Origin: Vishniacozyma victoriae
Lineage: Eukaryota; Basidiomycota; Tremellomycetes; Tremellales; Bulleribasidiaceae
Reading direction: 5' to 3'
Length of the DNA stretch: 64,000 nt
Assembly: GCA_017654735.1 (NCBI GenBank)
Contig: JADPYG010000088.1
Location: 3,596,001-3,660,000, forward strand
The translations under genes and the position numbers were made by a program. The stretch's first letter is position 1. Every line of letters starts with the position of its first letter. Shown one piece after another: positions 1 through 13,488 of the stretch. The notes beneath the pieces were generated by a model. It searched no databases. It worked only from the letters and a program-made list of their open reading frames with translations, and was not told the origin of the DNA.

Positions 1-259
1 TATGTAGGAGAATATATAGTCAGATCAGAGTGAATCAAAGATCCTCGGATAAGATCGGCAAGTTGATTTTGTATTCAGGCACGGATATGACCACATTTCT
101 AGAACACCGTTTCATCAAGTGGAGTAAGTTAAGGTATCACTCACTCTGGCTATCAAAGCATTTAGTAACCCATACACAACGATCAGTCCAATTAGATCAA
201 TAGTCAGAGGCTTCCAGCTTTTTCATCTAAGACCAATATCAAATCCCGCATATATCAAC

Positions 260-1950
260 ATGTCATCTCCAGCGAGACCAAAACGAGCTGCCGCTTCTCG
301 ATCAACCATTAAAGCCGAATCGCCAGGAAGCGAATCATCAGCTCTATCAGAGGAAGACGTCAAACCGGTCAAGAAGACTCCTCGGACTTCAAAAGTCAAG
401 AAAGAGCTTGCAGAGAGAGCCGAGGAGGTGGACATCGAAGCCCCCGTCAAGGGTAAAGGCAAAGCTGCTCCCAAACGTGCAAAAGCACCCAAAGCCGAAG
501 ATGAAGACGGCGATAAACCCGCCAAAAAGCCAAGAGTTGCCAAAGCTTCGATATTCCCTCCCACAGACCTTTTGCCATCATTGCATCCCCCACGAAAAGG
601 TTATCCAGCATTCAAATTCCCAAAATTAGATGGAGTCAGGAATGGAGGTATTCAATCAACGGAAAGAGGGGATATGCCAATGTTGATTGGAGCGCACACT
701 TCTATTGCTGGTGGGCCTGCAACTGCTTTGCTGAAAGCTGGAATGTTGGGAGCGAATGGATTGGCTATGTTTGTCAAGAGTCAGAGACAATGGAAAGCTA
801 AGGATTATGAGCCTGAAGCTGTGGAGAGGTTCAGGGATTTGATGAAGAGTAAAGATGAGGGTGGTGGGTCACAGCAATCTTAATGCCTGATGATTACTGA
901 TACGACAGGTCTTGGATATCCTGCGGAATCGATCTTGGTTCATGGAAGCTACTTGATCAATCTTGGGTGCGCGATGCCGTTCAGACATGTATCCTCAAGC
1001 TGACAAATAGCAATCCAGATACTGCTAAATGGCAAACATCGTATGAGTGCTTTGTCGATGATTTGAAACGCTGTCACCAACTCGGCGTCAAGCTATACAA
1101 CTGGCAGTGAGTGATTATCAGCTCTCGGTAGTATCAATTGGCTGACACGCAGTCCCGGATCAACAGTCGGAGCATGTACCAAAGAAGAGAGCTTTGCTTC
1201 TATTGCCAAAGCGATCAATCAAGCACATAAAGAAGTACCAGAGGTCATCACTGTCATTGAGAACATGGTGAATCAACCTCGTATTCATACTTCGTGAGCT
1301 GATGATAAGGCAAACGCAGGCTCCAACATCGTCGGAACGGCATTCACAGATCTAAAATCAATGATTGATCTCGTAGAAGATAAATCGAGGGTTAGGGTTT
1401 GCATCGATACATGCCACACTTTTGCTGCTGGGTATGATATTCGTACTCCCGAAACCTTCAAGGAGACGATGAAGAAGTTTGAGGAAGAAGTTGGATGGGA
1501 GTATCTGGCTGGGGTCCATTTGAATGATTCCAAGAAAGGTTTAGGATCATCAAAAGATCTGCATGAAAATATCGGACTGTAAGTCACCTTGATATTGATC
1601 TGTACGATGACTAATTTGCTAGGGGAGAAATAGGCTTAACAGCCTTCCGTTTACTAGTCCGCGACCCCCATTTTGCGGGAATACCCCTAATCCTCGAAAC
1701 CCCTTTACCCGAACCAGTAAAAGGAACTCCAAATGCCGAACTGAGCATATGCGACAAAGAAATCGAAATGCTATACCGGATACAGGGGATTGAGGATGAT
1801 GAATGGGATGGCCAGAAGGATGGGATAGTAGCTGAATTTAGGGGGCTGAGGGATAAATTGAATCCCCCTAAAGAAAAGAAACCGGCAGGAAAGAAGGGCA
1901 AGAAAGGGAAGAAGGATGATGAAGATGAGGACGATGAGGACGATGATTAG
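260..1950 (+). CDS. APN1: AP endonuclease, endonuclease IV family
   Basis: Base-excision repair enzyme that cuts DNA at abasic sites, acting in nucleus and probably mitochondria. Six exons join into about 480 residues. A basic, Lys/Pro/Ala-rich N-terminal region of roughly 130 residues precedes the TIM barrel, which opens with GAHTSIAGG. All metal ligands known for E. coli Nfo are visible: the His of LVHGSYLINL, His of NWHPGS, Glu of VIEN, Asp and His of CIDTCH, His of VHLND, Asp and His of KDLHEN, and Glu of LILET. The protein ends in a Lys-rich then Asp/Glu-rich tail, a likely nuclear localisation region. Start chosen at the first ATG of the long open exon. Exon 1 probably ends at 860, which joins in frame to LGYPAES. 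A divergent paralogue lies at 44119-46029. Confidence 0.95.
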
Positions 1951-2337
1951 ATGAAACAAATTATAGGAAGGAAGCAGCATATGCACCGATCAGTGGTATG
2001 CGACATACTGATCTCGAATAACATTTACTCGACTAAGCTCTGTTTCGTGGATCAGCGGTATATACACCCTGCAAGCAGTTACCGTGATCACCATACGGCG
2101 ATCGATACATCATTATCCCCTTGACAAGCCTTTCATAGTGTTGATCAGCAGATCACAACCATCCTGTAAAATGCAGCACTTTCCCCTTGGAAGACCTTTG
2201 ATAGATAGTGTATGATCCCCTTTGTCCCTTTGACCTGCTCTTACTGATACTGACTCCTATTCTTGTTTCTCTCCTATAAACATCAAGAAAGACAAGCACT
2301 GGTCACACTCAACGCATCAAACCAATTGAGACCAACC
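1951..2337. other. intergenic, APN1 3' end and promoter of secreted-protein gene
   Basis: Both neighbours are on the + strand. No coding exon or RNA gene was recognised here. The pyrimidine-rich stretch from about 2220 to 2290 is probably the leader of the next gene. Confidence 0.4.
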
Positions 2338-2916
2338 ATGATCACCAATATGATACAATCGATTCTCTGCCTATTGCTCCTCGCAGCCCCTCTCCTTGCC
2401 CAGCCTGAGGGCTTCAACTCCCTCACCAAACGGTATGACACTCTCTTGCTCAAATTATACATGAAAGAGCATGAATTCCCAAATGACACAGACCTCAAAG
2501 TCATCAATTTCACCACCGCTTATCCCGTGGGCGCCAAGCCTGTCACATTGCAGCCAACATATGATCCTTATGGGCAAACGTTTGGCGACGGCCTTGACAT
2601 GAGTACATGGACCAACACCATGTATGCTCGTCCCCTGGCAAGTATACCTTTGCGGGCAGATGAGGGCACTAGGACCTTTCACACTGAGGGCCTAGGTAAG
2701 GGGAAAGACTTGAATGTGAGTCATGGCTTGCTATCCCAGGTAGACTGTGATTCTGATACCTGGTAGTGTGAGATCATCCTGAAACAGGAAACAGAATATG
2801 GAATCATAGCCTGGATATATGATAGGGGTCTTGAAATATTCTTTGAAGCCAATGGGAAGCGGGACTGGGCACCGGGTGCTGATGTACTGAACATCACTTG
2901 TACTGTAGTCAACTGA
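2338..2916 (+). CDS. small secreted protein of unknown function
   Basis: Two exons, 2338-2715 and 2767-2916, with a 51 nt GT..AG intron, give 175 residues. The N-terminus is a clear signal peptide: a short polar start, then a hydrophobic core ILCLLLLAAPLL ending AQP. The mature part has several N-glycosylation sequons (NDT, NFT, NIT) and only two cysteines. I see no known domain. The composition suggests a compact beta-rich extracellular protein. The ATG at 2338 is preferred because it places the hydrophobic core correctly; an ATG further upstream would bury it. Confidence 0.7.
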
Positions 2917-3153
2917 GGTCACCAGTCTGTGAACTAGCCCCGACAGTACACAAGGGAGGATGCAGGAGTATGTTGGATGAGCTTTTACTTGCATTTGTAA
3001 CAGGCCCATGCAAGAGGACATCCAAACTTGCCCCCACTTTAACGATCGTCGCGTCGCGCCGGTTTTTGAATCGTATCATCGACTTTTCGGTTTCTGCTCT
3101 TTGGCGTCACCTTCTACACCACTTCAACCAGGCCAGCTATTGATCAGGGGAGA

Positions 3154-4740
3154 ATGCGCAGCTCGCAGGTCATTCCTTGGTATTATTACTACTTCTTCGG
3201 TGGTCTCGAGCCGGTACGTCAAGGCATCAAATCCAGAGCTCGAGTTGTATATTGCCGAAGACTAATGAATATAGATCCTAGAAGTAGTAGGCGCCTACCT
3301 ATGTATCTTCACACCCCAGAATTACGTCAAGGGTCTCCTACCGCCCAAGGTGGAACGTGCGACTCTAGCTCTAGGAGGAACATTAAGAGGGAAGATAGCA
3401 TGTGGGATCTTGGGATCTTGTACGTCCACCTACATTCATATGCCTATGTCAAGGATATACTGATACTGATGATTAGACTTCTTTACTTTCTCGCTTATCG
3501 CCTTTGCTTTCTTCCCCCTCGTCACAAGGCAGCTGGGAGATTCCCCAAAAGCAGTAGAGAGGTTGACTAGGGGTTACCTTGCTATTCTTGCTATTTGTGA
3601 TGTAAGCCCTCCCCATCTCCCGTAGTGGTCATGCTAATGTCCAGATCCAGCAGTGAGCTTATTATTGCGGAGTGCGGAGTCGCACAAGGAGCTAATGACC
3701 AGTATCGTTGTTACTCTCCTACCCATGCCTGCTGCTCTATTGAGATCGCCGAGTCAATGGACAGTAGAAATCCACGGGAATATCAGTATCACCATTGGAT
3801 TATTCATCGTTCGGTACGTTCCACTAACATTTCATGGGATTGTGCTGATCATTTCAGATCACTCTGGTTCCTCGGCGTAGGAAGAGTCAAGCCAGCAACT
3901 CCCGACAAGGTTGAGAAAGTTGAACAGGGCCCGTCCTTACCCGCAGGTATCGCAACGGGGTGGTACTACATTTTCGCCGTCATTGAGCCTGTACATCTCC
4001 CTCAATTACTCAGAATCACGTCACTAACGAACAGTTGGTCATGATCACAGCGGCCCTTGGTATCTTGTTCGTACCCGGCGAATATGGAAGAGGTCTCCTT
4101 CCAGAACGATATGAACGCCCAACATCCGGTATGGGAGGTACAGTAAGAGGTCAAATCGTCCTAGGCGGTCTTGCTTCCTGTATGCTCCTTCCCTCCTCTC
4201 CCCCAGATCGGATACTGATGCGTAGGTCTGATCTTAACTTCGCTTGTACAGCTTACGATGTTCCCCCTTATCAGAAGTACTCTGAGAGATCAGCCAGATG
4301 TAGCTAGAAGGATGGTCAACGGTCTGCTTGGGCCTCTTGCTATTTGTGATGTAAGTCCAGTCCCTTGTAGCTGATCACCGCTGATGGAATAGGCTTTATG
4401 GTGAGCTGAACTGACCCCCGGGGACACAGAGCTGACACACAGCGCTTTTGTCGCATTCAGACCCCTTCCATCTTCTTTGAGTGACTCACCTGCGAAATGG
4501 ACCTGGATCATGTATATCAACATAGTCGGGCGTATGGTCTTACTAGCTCTCAGGCTAGTCATTTCCACCAGTACCGGGATTCAGCTGACGAGTAGGGTCC
4601 TCTACTTTGCAGGTGGTGAAGCAGAACTACCAACCATCCCAGAACCCAAGAAGATCAAACGGAAAGTCGAAACCACTTCGGAATCTATCAAAGACAAAGC
4701 AGAAGGAGCTAGACGACGAACAAAGAAGGTCGTAGAGTAA
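3154..4740 (+). CDS. multi-pass membrane protein made of two tandem homologous units
   Basis: Several exons stay in one reading frame across two copies of the same module. Unit 1 opens WYYYYFFGGLEP and continues GLLPPKVERATLALGGTLRG then LAILAICD. Unit 2 opens GWYYIFAVIEP and continues GLLPERYERPTSGMGGTVRG then LGPLAICD. Each unit has about four hydrophobic segments. Introns fall at matching places in both units: after the EP, inside the second hydrophobic segment, and after the ICD. There is no stop codon and no suitable ATG between the units, so one fused protein is the simplest reading. The layout resembles the fungal DUF7704-type membrane proteins, which normally have a single unit; that assignment is from memory of the family and tentative. 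The C-terminus is Lys-rich and cytosolic. The last intron (near 4560-4600) is uncertain. Confidence 0.7.
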
Positions 4741-4780
4741 GTAAAGGAGTACAGAAAGCATGCATCTACAATATAAATTC

Positions 4781-6179
4781 TTACTGAGGAGGAGAATAAG
4801 GTTCCACCAACATCTTACTAAACTCTTTAATCTTTTCCACGCCTCTTACCTCCTCTGTAAGCAGTGGGAGTTGGACAATATGGAATCCATCTTCGTATAG
4901 GTCGAAGGCTTCTTTCAAGTATTTCTGCTGCATCTTGTGACGGACTGTACATTGCTCGCAGTTGTTTGCTGATTGTCAGTCCGGGCCCCTCCCGTGAAAT
5001 ATACATGGACATACTGGCTTTGGGGAATAGGAGCTGGTTGACAACGATATTATGAGTATCAATCTCATAAGTCGTCAATTCCTGGATTAATCGTTCAGTC
5101 TCGTAAAGCGACAAGAACTCTGAAATGCAGACACAAACGAATGTTGTCTTTTCCTATCTTGTCAGCGTCTCCGATCAAGTGCTACTGGAAAGAGGACATA
5201 CGGGATCTTTGAACTGGGTGTTGACCTCTGTAATGATTTCCCTCATTTGATCCAATTTCGCAAACATGTCCTCTTGGGGCGCTCCACCTCCAAACATCGA
5301 TTGCATCTGATACATCAGCTTGTTTCTCATGTCCATCATCGTCATGGAAGGGGAGAAGTGAAGGGAAGAAGGACGTACTTGTGAAAGCATAGGACCGAAT
5401 TTACCACCTAGCGTAGATAATTTACCTAGAGCTTTCTCTAATACTGAGGGGAAAGAGAGGAATCGAAGTGTATGCCCAGTTGGGGCTGTGTCGAATACGA
5501 TAACTGAGAATTCCATTGATTTGACATGTCTACCATCAGTCCTTCCTCTGAGATGTCGGGAAACCAGATGAGAGAAACGCACTTCATGATTTCTGCGAAA
5601 CCCATTGCTTCGTCTACACCTGGAATAGCAAATGCTAGATCCTGCATCATACCTCCCATACCACCAGATTGATCCGCTATCTCATCAGCCCCAATTCATG
5701 TCCACTCGTAATGTGGATAAAGAGAAGGCACGTACAAGACTCAATCATCTCTTGTAAACTCCCATTAGGATCGATCTCCATAGCAAACAGATTATCGAAT
5801 CCATTGACTTTCGTAGCATCTTTCCCGAATTTCTGGGAGAATGCATCTGATAGATTGTGTGCTGGGTCGGTTGACTATTTGTCAGCTTTGCCAGATGCCA
5901 AGCAATGGCTAGAACTTACAATGAGGAGTACTGATTCTCGGCATGCTGCTAGTTGGACTGCAAGGGAGCATGAGGTTGTTGTTTTACCTATCTCATCAGT
6001 CTTAATATACTGGACCAAGAGGGCTGGACATACCAACACCACCCTTTCCACCTGAACATCAGCTCTATTGTACACAAGAAAGGTATGACGGCAATTGACT
6101 TACCGCAAAAGATCCACTTTAAGCTCTTCTGGTCGAGCACATTCTGTAGAGTTGGGGGTAATGCTTCGAATTCGTCCAT
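4781..6179 (-). CDS. GET3: GET pathway ATPase Get3
   Basis: Cytosolic ATPase that carries tail-anchored proteins to the ER receptor. The spliced product starts [16 protein letters not shown] and then carries the deviant Walker A loop GGKGGVGKTTT, split by an intron inside the glycine run. Next come the switch motif [15 protein letters not shown], the Met-rich client-binding segment near [11 protein letters not shown], the NQLLFP strand and the zinc-binding CxxC region. It ends [20 protein letters not shown]. Length and motif order match fungal Get3 (about 330 residues). Same strand as the polyubiquitin gene, whose stop lies 330 bases upstream of this start. Confidence 0.95.
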
Positions 6180-6508
6180 AATGCTCAATTCTTCTCTGAA
6201 GTTGATTGAATGAGCTGGGTTGAGGATGAGGCCTAAGTATGATATCAACAACTACAAGCCAGAGTGTTCCAGCAGGACGACGATCATTGATGCTATTTGA
6301 TCCCGCTATCTCTAGATGGGGTACATCCACCCACCCTCTGTAGGTGACTGACTCAATGCAATGCAGAGCGTGTAGCCTCGTAGACAGCCAAGAGAGGTTC
6401 CAAAAAAGGAGAAGAGAGAGTGAGATGCAGCTCAATGATACAGCGACAGACTACTTCATTCATTCGTTTCTACCAAGTACTGCCTTTCACTACCTAGTCC
6501 TTCCATCC
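6180..6508. other. intergenic between polyubiquitin and GET3
   Basis: Holds the polyubiquitin 3' end and the GET3 promoter, both for minus-strand genes. No further gene was recognised. Confidence 0.35.
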
Positions 6509-7979
<1,471 letters not shown>

Positions 7980-8814
7980 ATTGCTTGTTGTCTAGATGGT
8001 AGGTTGCGTGCGGGTGTCTGTTGGATTGAATGGTAGTTGTGAAATGAGGAAGGCAAAGTGGATGTGTGATTGATGGGGGAAAGGAAGACTGAGTCAGCGT
8101 TGATTCCTTCGCGAGATCATCCGGTCCGGCAACGTGAAAGGGGGTGCATGGATAGGAAGCTTCGTCATCGTCCGGCCGTCGGTACGGGCAGCGGAAAGTG
8201 CCAGAAGATGGAAGAAGGGATGTATGGATGCATGGATGAATCCATATGAATATCGACCAACGATCGTCCCATCGTGGGTGGCAAGATAAGCCTTTCCCAC
8301 GTTGATAAGGGGTATATGTGTGTTGTATTTCATCTCCATATGCACCATCCATGCTCATCTCCAAGTTGTGAGACACTAGAATGACTTACAAGTTGAGATA
8401 TCTCTTTATAAATTGATGAAAGGTGTAAAGTATAACAAAGAGTGATGGATGGTGTATAGGATATAGGTAGGTGGGGGGATGTTACTGCGTGGGTGATTAC
8501 ACTGTGATAGTGACGTGACTGGGCTGGACCCCCACAGGGTAACATCGGTAATACGGTATTATAGCAATTGTGGCAATCCGGGGAAGACCGAGATAGGATA
8601 AGCTACTCTACGCGACTGAGATGGGCGTGAATGGTCTACAGACCTATATCATCATCTCATCGCATACACCTACACTCATTCCTTATATCACCTGTACCCC
8701 ACTAGTCCCTGTCACTACATCATACAGTCCCTTGTCAAGACTCAATACACATCGCTCTACAAGCAATCACACATAAACCGCATCAGGCAAATCACGCAGC
8801 AATAACGAATAGCA
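7980..8814. promoter_or_regulatory. bidirectional promoter region, polyubiquitin / RRM-like gene
   Basis: This 835-base gap between two divergent starts has no supported gene. A palindromic GAAGCTTC at 8157-8164 fits a two-unit heat-shock element (GAAnnTTC), and more loose GAA/TTC units lie nearby. UBI4 is heat-shock inducible in yeast, so the match makes sense, but two units are weak evidence. Confidence 0.35.
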
Positions 8815-9656
8815 ATGTCCATCTCGCTCCCTAACGGTACTATCCTCTCCACACCCTCCGCCGCCCCAGTCTCAGCAGCCGTCACCCGGATTCTCCACAT
8901 CTCCAACTTCTCCGCCGAGTATGTATATTCCTCAGAGCCATCGACCAGAGACTAATGATCAGGCTCAAAACCCGAGATATCCAGACCATCTTCAGTCAAT
9001 GGGAGCACGAGAAGGGAGGATTCAGGATCAAATGGGTAGATGACGTTAACGCCCTCATTGTATTTCAAGATGCCACTGTCGGTGAGTCGGAGGCCTCCCA
9101 AAGAAGTAAAGGCTGACAGGTAGCCAAACGAGCATACCTCGGTACCCTCCTTCGAGCACCTACGCTCATCCCCGCTCCCGCTCAGATAAAACCCTACGAT
9201 CGACCAGATGCAGCGTCCATCATCGCCCAACTCACAGCACGAGCAATGGGCCATCGATCTTCAGCATCAGGAATGAACTCGATTTCTTCCCTCCACCCTT
9301 CTGCTCATTCACGAGCACCCTCGCATGCCGAAAATGCAAATGGCCACGGAAATGGTGCAGGATCAATGAGCGGATTCGTCATGCCTACTAAACCTGTTCG
9401 ACATGCTCGAACTGGTTCAGCATCTCAATCGTGGGCCAGAACATCGATGGGTTCAATGGGTTCTGCGAGTGTACTTAAATTCCCATCATCGAATTCGGGC
9501 AAGATGCCAACTCATTCCGAATCTTTGGATCCTAGTAGGGTTTCTTCCGGTAGTGAAGATGGACCACCCCCTATCAAGGCTGGAAGGAGGGACAGCTTGA
9601 GTGCGGAAAAGGCATTGAGGGAGGTTCAGAAAGCAATGTCGGGAGTCGAAATCTAG
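8815..9656 (+). CDS. RRM-like domain protein, R3HCC1-type
   Basis: Three exons give about 250 residues. An N-terminal RRM-like fold reads TRILHISNFSAELKTRDI, then FRIKWVDDVNALIVFQD, then AKRAYLGTLL. That pattern is typical of the degenerate RRM in R3HCC1/R3HCC1L-like proteins. The rest is Ser/Pro/Gly-rich and disordered, ending with a short charged helix EKALREVQKAM. Probably an RNA-associated regulator; exact role unknown. Start set by the ATG that gives MSISLPNGT, just before the domain. Confidence 0.7.
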
Positions 9657-9866
9657 AGGGAGAGAGGAGGGTGCCCGGCGCACTGCTCATTCAATCTGTA
9701 TATATAGTCATAGCCAACATACGTCTGTCTTTACCCGATCTCAATAACCATCAAACGTAGACATGTCATTATGTACCATTATCGTATTTTACATCTACGG
9801 TCGTGACTATAATCGAATACGTTTTTAAACTATATCTTTCAAACCGCCAGTCCAGTGTCTTCGCGC

Positions 9867-12800
9867 CTACTCCACAGACTCCTTTTTCACAGGCATATCC
9901 AGGACAGACCCTGTAGTTCCCGTAGTCCCACTACTTCCACTCAACCGATGTCCGCCAGTCAACTGCGGACTAATGACCGAACCACCAGTAGTTTGAGCAG
10001 TCAAGAAACTCATTCCAGTATTCTGAGAACTCAACATACTAGCCCCAGTCAACTGAGGCGACAAAACCCCCTCAGTATCACCCGTCAACATCTTTTTCAA
10101 TGTCTTTTCAGATTTCTTAGCCCTGACCCTTTCCACTTCCTCATGTCCACCTGTTTTCTTCAATTTCCTCCCTTGGACGAAATTTCCTAATTCCGATTGA
10201 AACTCGTCTCCACCTCGTTCTGCTAGTTCTTTTTCCCTCACTTTACGTTGTGCTTCAATAGCTCGTAATCGTTGGTTTGGATCTGCTTCTTTGGTTCGGA
10301 TCTCCATCAATAGATTCGGCATACCACCAGTATCGGTACTTGGACTAGGTGGTCTGAACCCTTTTGATCCAATCCTCTGACCGGTTCCTCGTTGACTGAC
10401 GAATCCTTGGACAGCACCAAACATCTCGGCAGCATCCTTGATATCATTCTTGAGATCCGCAGCGAGTTTCCTCTGATGTGACAATAGACCTTGTTCCTCT
10501 TGGACTCTCTTTAATTCAGAAGCCCAGGTACTTCTCCAAGAAGGATCGGCTAAAGCGACATCTCGAGCGAATTGATCTACGAAATTTGTAGCCTTTTCAA
10601 GAGTGGCCTTGATGGAATTGATCTGTTTGGCGGAAGGGGTGACGAATCGTTTATAAGCGTCTTCACGGGCATTATCGATCGTATCGGATATTTCCTCGAC
10701 TGCTTGGATAGCTTCTTGGCACTGAGTCTCCATCTTCGCTTTGGAGTTATCTAGAAGTGCCCGACTACCTCCCATTTTCGTTTTCACCACTTCCCGCATC
10801 GCCGAATTCTGAGTACGGAGTTTGGCAAATGATTCTTTCGTTTCAGCGAGGAAATCAACATGGACTTGACGCATGACTGCTAGGTCGCGACGGAGGGAAG
10901 TGACTTCATCGTATTGCGCTTGTAGCTCGACCTTTTTCTCGGATGACAGAGGTGCGGTACTGAGTTCCGAGATAGAGTTGGAAGGTGATAGGCGAAGTGG
11001 TTCGGGTTTAGGTAATCGAGCCATGGATGTCGCCATGCTCAGTGAAGGCGAGACGGTAAGGTGGGACGGGGGAGCCATGGACATCCGGCGAGTATGGTCG
11101 AGGGAAGACTTCATTTCCTTGATCTCCTGCATCAGACCGCCGACAGTCAGGTCAAAGTGCTGTTTGACCTGATCAAGAGCTACTCATCAGCCACTGTCAC
11201 TATGTGCAAAGGATAAACTCACGCTCGATATTGAGACTCAATACAGTCCCCTCTGTCAAATCATCAATATCCTCCAGCTCGAACTGAACCCCAGTCCTGG
11301 GATCTCGAATATAAACCTCTGGAAAATCTTCTTTTCCAGGATCATACTCGAATCGCTCCATGAAACTAAGTTTGATATTCGATAAACTCGTGGGCAGCTC
11401 TATTGTAGACTTCTTGACCTGTCTACCAATCTGCAGGAATACCGAGAGAGAAGTAGGTGGAGCAGGAGCGGCGGGTGTGGGTGTAGCATCGGGAGTAGCA
11501 ATGACTCGCATGGAGGAATCATGATCAGGTTGAGGGGACGGTGTGCGTACCGACGAGGGAGAAGCTGATCGACCGGAAGATGAACCATTTGCACCGAGAT
11601 GTGATCGGGATGATTCCCCCTCGATTACCCTGCTCAAGTTCATTTCGGGTAAAGGAGGCATTGGTGGGATATTCGCACGTCGCATAGGTCGTTGTGGTGA
11701 ACTGAGTTTTTTAGAAGATGGCGAACCAGGTAACATTTTACTGAAATTGTAACTAGAGAATCGTCTTGAAGCTCTTCGTTCTAATGGATCCTGTCGAGAT
11801 AGCGCAGCGAGCGTTGATCTTGTTTCGGCCGGTACTTCTGCCGGTTCGACAGAAGAGAGTGGAGGAGTAACAACATCGCTTGTATCGATCATAATCGATT
11901 CGGAAGGTAGATTGAGGATGGGTAACAAGGGGGCTGATCGTGGTGGAGTTTCTGTTCCGCGATCCTGTTCATCTTCCGCTAGTGTCGATATTCGCCTTGG
12001 CGGTGTGTGTCCACCAGGAGATCGAATAGGTGAATTACCCGTGGTGATATCCGAATCAATCGAGAACCGTGAAATAGGTCTTGGATTTCCGAAACTATCT
12101 CGACTGAATCGATCAGGTCGTGGTGGAGTAGGTTTAACAGCTGCCGCAGGTGCCAGGGTGGTGGGTACCGAATTCGATGTGACTGGAACAGGTGGATCTG
12201 TCAATTGATGTCGAACCACTCCCTCGGGTAATGAAATCGTACTACTAGTCGACATTGGTGGTGTCGCCGTTCCCACAGATCCATCTCTATTGGACGTAGC
12301 ACTAGCCCTCCTTTCCCTAGGTCCTTCAGGTGGTCTCATCCTAGCTGGTCGGAATGCGTCGGGCGGAGCAGGCCTGGATGGGCCGTTACCACTAATGTTC
12401 CTTTGAGCTAGCATTGAACTACTAGGCATCCGAGGCAGACCGGCGGGTGGAGCATTTGGGCTAACGCTACGTCCTGTTAATTTGGCATTGGCTTCCTCGA
12501 CTGGATCTAGTCTTCGCTGAGGTATCGGAATTTGTATTTGTGGTATCGATTGCGATTGTGACTGAGATTGTGATTGTTGCTGTTGTTGATGTTCCTGTTC
12601 TTGTTCCTGCCTCTCTGCAATCATTCGTTTATAAGCCGCCTGCTTCTGTTTCAGGCCGTTTAGGAGCGAAAAGATGATAGTTCGGATATTGGGTAGGTAG
12701 ATATTGAGTGTTTCCTGCGATGGATCCTCTGCTAAAGCTTGCTCCAGACAGACACGCAGGTCTCTCGGTATAGAGTCTAGTTCCCTATCATCTCAGCTTG

Positions 12801-13203
12801 TTCTTTGGTACCGCGGGAAGGGCTCACTTGGTACTCAATCCAACTTTCCTAAACGATTCCACGCAGATCTCGAATCCGTTTCCCAATTTCACATAAATAT
12901 CAGAGACCTGCCATCAGCCCCCTTTCTCTTAGTCTCACAACAGTGGGATAGACGTACATCCTCCTCTCCAATCTGCCCTTGTGACCACTGTTCCATCGCC
13001 TGTAACATCTGTTTCGTCAAAACTAGTAATCTCGTAATTGATGAATCTATTATCGTAGGCTATATGTCAGCTGTGTCCGACATAGGGAGGAGGGACCAGC
13101 TTACGCCAGCTCTAGAGGATGAGGAAGATACAGTTCGAGGAGCGGTACTTGTATACTCCTGCGGCCTAACCGGAATAGCGGTGGGGACTGGCGGGCGGGA
13201 CAT
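9867..13203 (-). CDS. BUD6: Bud6/Aip3 actin-interacting polarity factor
   Basis: Stimulates formin-driven actin nucleation at sites of polarised growth. The N-terminal exons hold the conserved helical block (RLLVLTKQMLQAMEQWS..., later DSIPRDLRVCLEQAL and YLPNIRTIIFSLLNGLKQKQ). A long disordered centre of about 300 residues follows, with a Gln/Ser repeat and many Ser/Pro stretches. Then comes the AIP3 C-terminal region: a ubiquitin-like segment starting SLSVFLQIGRQVKKSTIELP with FMERFEYDPGKEDFP, and a long coiled coil. The last 70 residues repeat a Thr-Gly motif (LTGASMLSSQNTGMSFLTAQTTGG). Start MSRPPVPT at 13203 is the first ATG of the open N-terminal exon. Confidence 0.9.
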
Positions 13204-13488
13204 CGTGCTTGTTACTCTTCCACTTGTATTCTATTGAATAGAGTTGAGTTCACAGCAAGTTTGACACCCTCTCTGGAGCCCTCTAATGCGTTACTGAGAA
13301 CTTGATCGAGCCGGAAAGTGTTGTACAAGGTGATTGAATGACTTTAGACGTTGTCCTTCACCTTCAAGACGCGACTTTTGGCCCCGCAACCTTCTGAATC
13401 AACTTTCATTCAAAAATCTAATATTTGTCCATTGTATATCCTATTGTCAAGCCATATAGACTACTTAATCAGCAGGGGAGCAGGGAAA
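13204..13488. other. short divergent promoter, BUD6 / POP4
   Basis: 285 bases between opposite-facing start codons. No specific regulatory motif was recognised. Confidence 0.4.

Noticed and set aside
12530..12610. Gln/Ser codon repeat in BUD6 as a separate repeat element
   Set aside because: It is an in-frame coding low-complexity tract, not a mobile repeat.
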